From contig CALACZ010000057.1 of the NCBI GenBank assembly GCA_937890735.1, positions 1 through 5,452 on the forward strand: DNA of 5,452 bases, given 5' to 3'. Every line of letters starts with the position of its first letter. The first letter of the stretch is position 1. The notes below the pieces were generated by a model. That model saw only the letters and a list, made by a program, of their open reading frames with translations, searched no databases and was not told the origin of the DNA. Of this stretch, positions 4,666 to 5,452 are shown piece by piece. The position numbers and the translations under genes were made by a program. Source of the DNA: an uncultured Bacillota bacterium (GTDB lineage: Bacteria > Bacillota > Clostridia > Oscillospirales > Oscillospiraceae).

Positions 4666-5226
4666 ATGGAACTACGGATCGGCTGCGTTGTGATGGCGGC
4701 GGGCAATGCCGTGCGCTTTGGAAGCAACAAGCTGCTGCATGAGCTGGACGGAAAGACGCTGCTGGAGCGCGCGCTGGACGCCGTGCCGCCGGAGCTGGCG
4801 GGCGATACCGTGGTCGTCACGCAGTATGACGCCGTGGCGGCGCTGGCGGCGCGGCGCGGGCTGCGCGTCTTGCGCAACGACCGCCCGGAGCTTGGCATCA
4901 GCCGCACCATCCGCCTCGGCACGCAGGCGCTGGCGGGCTGCGGCGGCATTTTATACCTCGTCGCCGACCAGCCGCGCCTGACGCGCGCGTCGGTCACAAA
5001 AATCGTCGAGGTATGGCGCGCTCATCCCGACCGCATCGCCGGCGCGGCGTGCGGCGAGCGCCGCGGCAATCCGAACCTCTTCCCCGCAAAGTACTTCCCC
5101 GAGCTGTGCGCGCTCGAGGGCGACCGCGGCGGCACGCGCGTCATCCGCGCGCATCCCGAGGCGCTCCTCCTTGTCCAGCTCCCCGAGCCGGAGCTGCTCG
5201 ACTGCGACACGCCGGAGCAAATATGA
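4666..5226 (+). CDS. mocA: MocA/PucB-type molybdenum cofactor cytidylyltransferase
   Basis: A 186-residue cytosolic nucleotidyltransferase with a GT-A/MobA-like fold. Family members transfer CMP from CTP to Mo-molybdopterin, giving the MCD cofactor used by xanthine dehydrogenase-type enzymes. The NTP-binding signature is MAAGNAVRFGSNKLL (10-24) with Arg17 and Lys22. ADQPRL (100-105) provides the metal-binding Asp101. GNPNLFP (133-139), GDRGGTR (151-157) and the terminal DCDTPEQI match the substrate loop and DxDTPED end seen in MocA, MobA and PucB. Length is near E. coli MocA (about 192). The start ATG has AGGAGG 8 nt upstream. The gene is divergent from xdhABC, whose product needs this cofactor, which supports the cytidylyl over the guanylyl role. 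Expression is probably under the inverted-repeat operator at 4612-4647. The family is secure; CTP specificity is inferred from context. Confidence 0.88.
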   Translation: MELRIGCVVMAAGNAVRFGSNKLLHELDGKTLLERALDAVPPELAGDTVVVTQYDAVAALAARRGLRVLRNDRPELGISRTIRLGTQALAGCGGILYLVADQPRLTRASVTKIVEVWRAHPDRIAGAACGERRGNPNLFPAKYFPELCALEGDRGGTRVIRAHPEALLLVQLPEPELLDCDTPEQI

Positions 5227-5260
5227 AATCGCCCCGAAACCGCCTGGTTTCGGGGCGATT
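5227..5260. terminator. Perfect 15-bp hairpin directly after the mocA-like stop
   Basis: AATCGCCCCGAAACC (5227-5241) pairs fully with GGTTTCGGGGCGATT (5246-5260) around a GCCT loop. It begins on the base after the TGA. The stem is very stable but no U-tract follows on the plus strand (GCGCG), so it may act as a strong pausing and mRNA-stabilising end, or together with the next hairpin as a terminator. Confidence 0.7.
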
Positions 5261-5262
5261 GC

Positions 5263-5290
5263 GCGTGTCAAAAAAGTATTTTTGACACGC
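5263..5290. repeat. 12-bp perfect inverted repeat with AGTA loop
   Basis: GCGTGTCAAAAA (5263-5274) and TTTTTGACACGC (5279-5290) are exact inverted copies. The stem lies 2 nt after the previous hairpin. The A/T run is within the stem rather than after it, so it is not a classical terminator. It may be part of a dispersed intergenic repeat. Confidence 0.7.
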
Positions 5291-5292
5291 CC

Positions 5293-5327
5293 TCAAACAA
5301 AAACCGCTCCGCTGGGTTTTCGTTTGA
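5293..5327. repeat. 13-bp inverted repeat with one mismatch
   Basis: TCAAACAAAAACC (5293-5305) and GGTTTTCGTTTGA (5315-5327) pair at 12 of 13 positions around a 9-nt loop (GCTCCGCTG). It lies 2 nt from the previous palindrome, so the three hairpins are nearly contiguous. Confidence 0.65.
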
Positions 5328-5353
5328 ACAGGCTTGCGACCTGCTGCGCGCAT

Positions 5354-5377
5354 AATTTTTGCGCAAGCGCAAAAATT
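5354..5377. repeat. 24-bp near-perfect palindrome
   Basis: AATTTTTGCGC (5354-5364) and GCGCAAAAATT (5367-5377) are exact inverted copies separated by AA. The core GCGCAAGCGC is flanked by T5 and A5 runs. On either strand the hairpin would present no downstream U-tract. A shorter palindrome TGCGCGCA (5345-5352) lies just before it. Confidence 0.65.
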
Positions 5378-5400
5378 CCACACTCCGCAGGACGAGCTGT

Positions 5401-5433
5401 ATTTTCTGCGACGTACACGCCGCCGCAGAAAAT
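5401..5433. repeat. 10-bp perfect inverted repeat with 13-nt loop
   Basis: ATTTTCTGCG (5401-5410) and CGCAGAAAAT (5424-5433) are exact inverted copies. The right arm overlaps the left arm of the next repeat (5429-5448), so the two hairpins are mutually exclusive in one strand. Confidence 0.6.
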
Positions 5434-5448
5434 GATCCGAATCATTTT
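5429..5448. repeat. 8-bp inverted repeat with CCGA loop at the window edge
   Basis: AAAATGAT (5429-5436) and ATCATTTT (5441-5448) pair perfectly around CCGA. Allowing one bulge, the pairing extends to CGCA (5424-5427) with TGCG (5449-5452), so the structure may reach or pass the window end. The ATG inside it has no ribosome binding site. Confidence 0.55.
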
Positions 5449-5452
5449 TGCG

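Larger units (their letters stand above)
5227..5452. other. Gene-free, palindrome-dense intergenic region
   Basis: In these 226 bases I see no reading frame with a ribosome binding site. They hold six inverted repeats of 8-15 bp, plus a weaker CAGG/CCTG stem (5329-5332 with 5340-5343). More than half of the bases lie in stem arms. No transposase, terminal inverted repeat pair or target duplication is visible, so it is not a recognisable insertion sequence. A terminator cluster followed by repetitive intergenic element(s) is the likeliest reading. Confidence 0.6.

Noticed and set aside
5432..5452. Possible start of a new gene (ATG at 5432) at the right edge
   Set aside because: The ATG sits inside a hairpin arm with no ribosome binding site upstream, and only seven codons are visible.
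5227..5452. CRISPR array or insertion-sequence end
   Set aside because: The repeats are inverted and all different, with no regularly spaced direct repeats or spacers, no transposase fragment and no paired terminal repeats.

Overview
The window looks like chromosomal DNA from an anaerobic, fairly GC-rich Firmicute, most likely a gut-type Clostridia member (Oscillospiraceae-like). This is an inference from strong GGAGG ribosome binding sites, a Firmicute-style mini-toxin locus and protein flavour, not from a marker gene. It contains one partial gene, five complete protein genes, one probable antisense RNA, and several clear regulatory or palindromic elements.

Layout. Bases 1-279 (+) are the C-terminal end of a MATE-family transporter, followed by a stem-loop. 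Bases 311-610 hold a compact locus that reads as a type I toxin-antitoxin module. It has a 28-codon membrane-peptide gene on the minus strand (430-516), a convergent consensus promoter (TTGACA, 17 bp, TATGCT) on the plus strand for a short antisense RNA, a shared bidirectional terminator that overlaps the toxin stop codon, and a perfect hairpin burying the toxin Shine-Dalgarno sequence. A 13-bp GC-rich terminator (632-667) separates this locus from the next operon.

Bases 679-4381 (-) are a three-gene molybdenum hydroxylase operon in the order xdhA (Mo catalytic subunit), xdhB (FAD subunit), xdhC (2x[2Fe-2S] subunit), closely resembling E. coli xdhABC. Electrons would flow from the purine substrate at the Mo site through the two [2Fe-2S] clusters to FAD. 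The genes are tightly packed (14-nt gap, then a TAATG overlap). The operon has an extended -10 promoter and a structured leader of about 120 nt. Divergently, at 4666-5226 (+), lies a MocA/PucB-type nucleotidyltransferase likely to make the cytosine dinucleotide form of the molybdenum cofactor that XdhA needs. Its promoter is straddled by an 11-bp perfect inverted repeat, a good operator candidate.

Bases 5227-5452 contain no gene that I can support. They are a dense series of palindromes: one perfect 15-bp hairpin directly after the mocA-like stop codon, then at least five more inverted repeats, probably terminator(s) plus dispersed intergenic repeat material.

The most interesting parts are the toxin/antisense locus, the operator on the mocA-like promoter, the structured xdhA leader, and the hairpin array at the right end.
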